This document shows positions 62,101 through 64,000 of a stretch of 64,000 nucleotides of DNA, one piece after another. Source of the stretch: Acanthaster planci (Eukaryota > Echinodermata > Asteroidea > Valvatida > Acanthasteridae); the NCBI RefSeq assembly GCF_001949145.1, contig NW_019091370.1, positions 1,125,601 to 1,189,600 of the forward strand, in the 5' to 3' direction. The notes beneath the pieces were generated by a model. It searched no databases. It was not told the origin of the DNA and saw nothing but the letters and a program-made list of their open reading frames with translations. Within the stretch, counting starts at the first letter, position 1, and each line of letters starts with the position of its first letter. The position numbers were made by a program, and so were the translations under genes.

Positions 62101-64000
62101 TGCACTGAAGTGTAGCTTCCTTGTTTGGCTGCCACAGTGTGACTGTTTCTGAAGCGTGGCTCTGTGTTTCTGTTGGTAGCCTAGCTGTTTGGAATTTCAA
62201 GAGGTATATTTCAGGAGCCATCGCTCATTTGTCAATCTTTAGTTTATTTAGAAATACGTTAATCTAAAGGTCAGGCTGCTGTGTTCACCACAACTGTAAT
62301 ATATATACATATTTAATAACAGGCAGAGGTGACTTTATATCTAGTTTCAATTTTTGTTCACTGCGGCAAACAAAACATACGTTTTCTAAATTTCTACGTA
62401 CAAGGTTCCCACGGAACCCAAAATCTGATAAAGTGTCACGCATAATGTCGGTAAAATGCACAAATGTTCTGCTGTTTGAAATCTCTTTCCGATGCAATTC
62501 GGTAACACAGCACGGTGCCTACTGCCACTGGATACGCCCCGCCTCGTCGCGAAATTAACTTTAACCCGATATACCAAAGTATGCCTAATCCAGAGACTTA
62601 CAGCATTTGGTCGTTGGATTTATTAGGGGAAAAAACACACAGAAATGTTTTTGGCCTTCTTGTCAGGTACATGTACAGACGTAAGACATTTCCAAGGTGG
62701 GGCTTTTAATGCAATAAGCCATCTTTCATCGCTTTTTTCATGTCGCGATTGAAACAAACGACTGATTTCCGGTTTGTTAATACGAAAGTACCTGTCAGAT
62801 TTCCAGGCACATGCAGGGAGCAGGCTCATTGTCAAAGAAAGTTACACCGAAATAGCAACAAACATGATGCTGGAGAAATTGTGAGAGATCTAAAAAACTG
62901 GTGGAAGCTATACCACAATGTAATTGGTGTGAAAAAAAAAAGAGTTCAGCAGGTGCTTATTAAACACAGAGAGATATCTATATATCCTTGGCAATTTTAG
63001 AGGCTGTCGTATAGAATGCGATTTTATACAGAATATGGAACACAAATTACAAAAGTCAATGTCTGTGATTAGAATATAGTAAGGGCCTACTCATCTTCAG
63101 ACCGATGGAAATGTAACTTTGAAGGATGTTGGCACTTACAACCAATATCCGCCAATCCTGACGTCTCAGGCCCACCATGGAACCCATCTACAAGAACAAG
63201 TCATTAAAAGGTAGCTGCAATCAATTTGTTGTCATGCAAACCTTAAAAATACAGTTTCGTGTCTCGCTTAAAATTATTTTGAACTTCTGTTTCACTATTT
63301 AAAAGAATGTTTTACTGCATCTTTGTTTTTATGCTAATGAGTTTCCATATTCATGAGCAAAACTGTGACATCATCCCAGGAAAAAAATCCTCAATATTGC
63401 ATTGGTTTGTACATGAAGAACTGCTGCGTTTTGGTAGATTTTGCTGGACTGAATTTTCTCTTCTGTGCTTATTAACTGTTGTATACATGTACATTCGTAG
63501 CAGTAAGCAAGCGTCAGTATCTTCCTTAGAAACAATTTGCCCTAGATAGCATCACAGCAACAGCGCCCTCAGCAGTGCACTTTTAATGCATGCAACCAAC
63601 CAGGAGTGCAAATACCGAGTAGAATACGAAGAAGAGTAGGCCTATGAAGTTCCAGAAAAACTGCCCAAGAAGAATTCGTTGCAGCTACACTTTAAATTTA
63701 TCCTCTGGTGTGTCACTTTCAAAACATAGTGAACCTTCAAATCACGTAGCCTGTCGGGGTGAGGATTGTTGGTGTGGTGACCTGGTTTTTGAAGTGTTTC
63801 AGTAGATTTATATAAAACGGGTTTTGCCCTTACCCAACGTATATATTAATAAACACTGTATGCTCAGTGTTTAATTAACATCTCCCCAACGCAAAAATAC
63901 ATCTTGAAAAATGTTTCAGTGGAGAAATACTGTGAACTCTCTTAGTTGTTGATTTCTTCAAAACTTGTTCAGACTGCTGCCTACTTCTGCATGAGTTCTA
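59171..64000. other. right-end non-coding sequence
   Basis: Apart from the possible exon at 59647-59880, I can support no gene here. Frames at 60568-60807, 62740-63000 and 63307-63549 are short and AT-biased. This may be the first large intron of a gene starting at 59096, or intergenic DNA. Confidence 0.45.

Noticed and set aside
1-64000. CRISPR arrays, bacterial operons, Shine-Dalgarno sites, integrated virus or full-length transposase/reverse transcriptase
   Set aside because: Nothing of this kind is visible. The DNA is intron-containing animal sequence, and the mobile DNA seen is limited to short non-autonomous foldback elements.

Overview
The window is animal nuclear DNA. Its genes are split by GT-AG introns, carry signal peptides and Kozak-type starts, and sit in AT-rich non-coding sequence with microsatellites and foldback (MITE-like) elements. 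The gene content (tissue-nonspecific-type alkaline phosphatases, membrane-bound SRCR receptors, a TMEM45/DUF716 protein, a calbindin-type EF-hand protein) and small MITEs point to an invertebrate deuterostome such as an echinoderm, hemichordate or lancelet. This placement is inference; nothing here fixes the species.

Layout. 72-1928 (minus) is the 5' part of an alkaline phosphatase gene that runs off the left edge. 4823-10093 (plus) is a complete nine-exon alkaline phosphatase paralogue, head-to-head with the first across 2.9 kb. 14474-15325 (plus) is an intronless, GC-rich TMEM45-like seven-pass membrane protein. 15.3-23.8 kb holds no gene I can support. 23844-26984 (minus) is a four-exon gene for a single-SRCR type I receptor whose cytoplasmic tail carries YPLL and PPPY motifs. 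29103-34574 (plus) is a five-exon gene for a three-SRCR type I receptor with a very short tail. These two also lie head-to-head, 2.1 kb apart. 37873-54024 (plus) is an eight-exon calbindin/secretagogin-type gene with four EF-hands and a 10.1-kb intron; its reading frame stops where the family normally continues into EF-hands 5 and 6. 59096-59170 may be the first coding exon of a further gene. The rest of the right end is non-coding as far as I can see.

I rebuilt exon boundaries by hand from splice sites, reading phase and family alignment. All five complete genes close with consistent phases: 533 aa for the phosphatase, 283 aa for TMEM45-like, 306 aa and 407 aa for the SRCR receptors, and 186 aa for the EF-hand protein. 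The genes do not form a pathway. The repeated theme is divergent local duplication: two phosphatases, then two SRCR receptors, each transcribed away from its partner. The points most worth checking are the truncated EF-hand gene with a splice donor just after its stop, the SRCR pair with unlike tails and different intron positions, and the near-perfect foldback elements.
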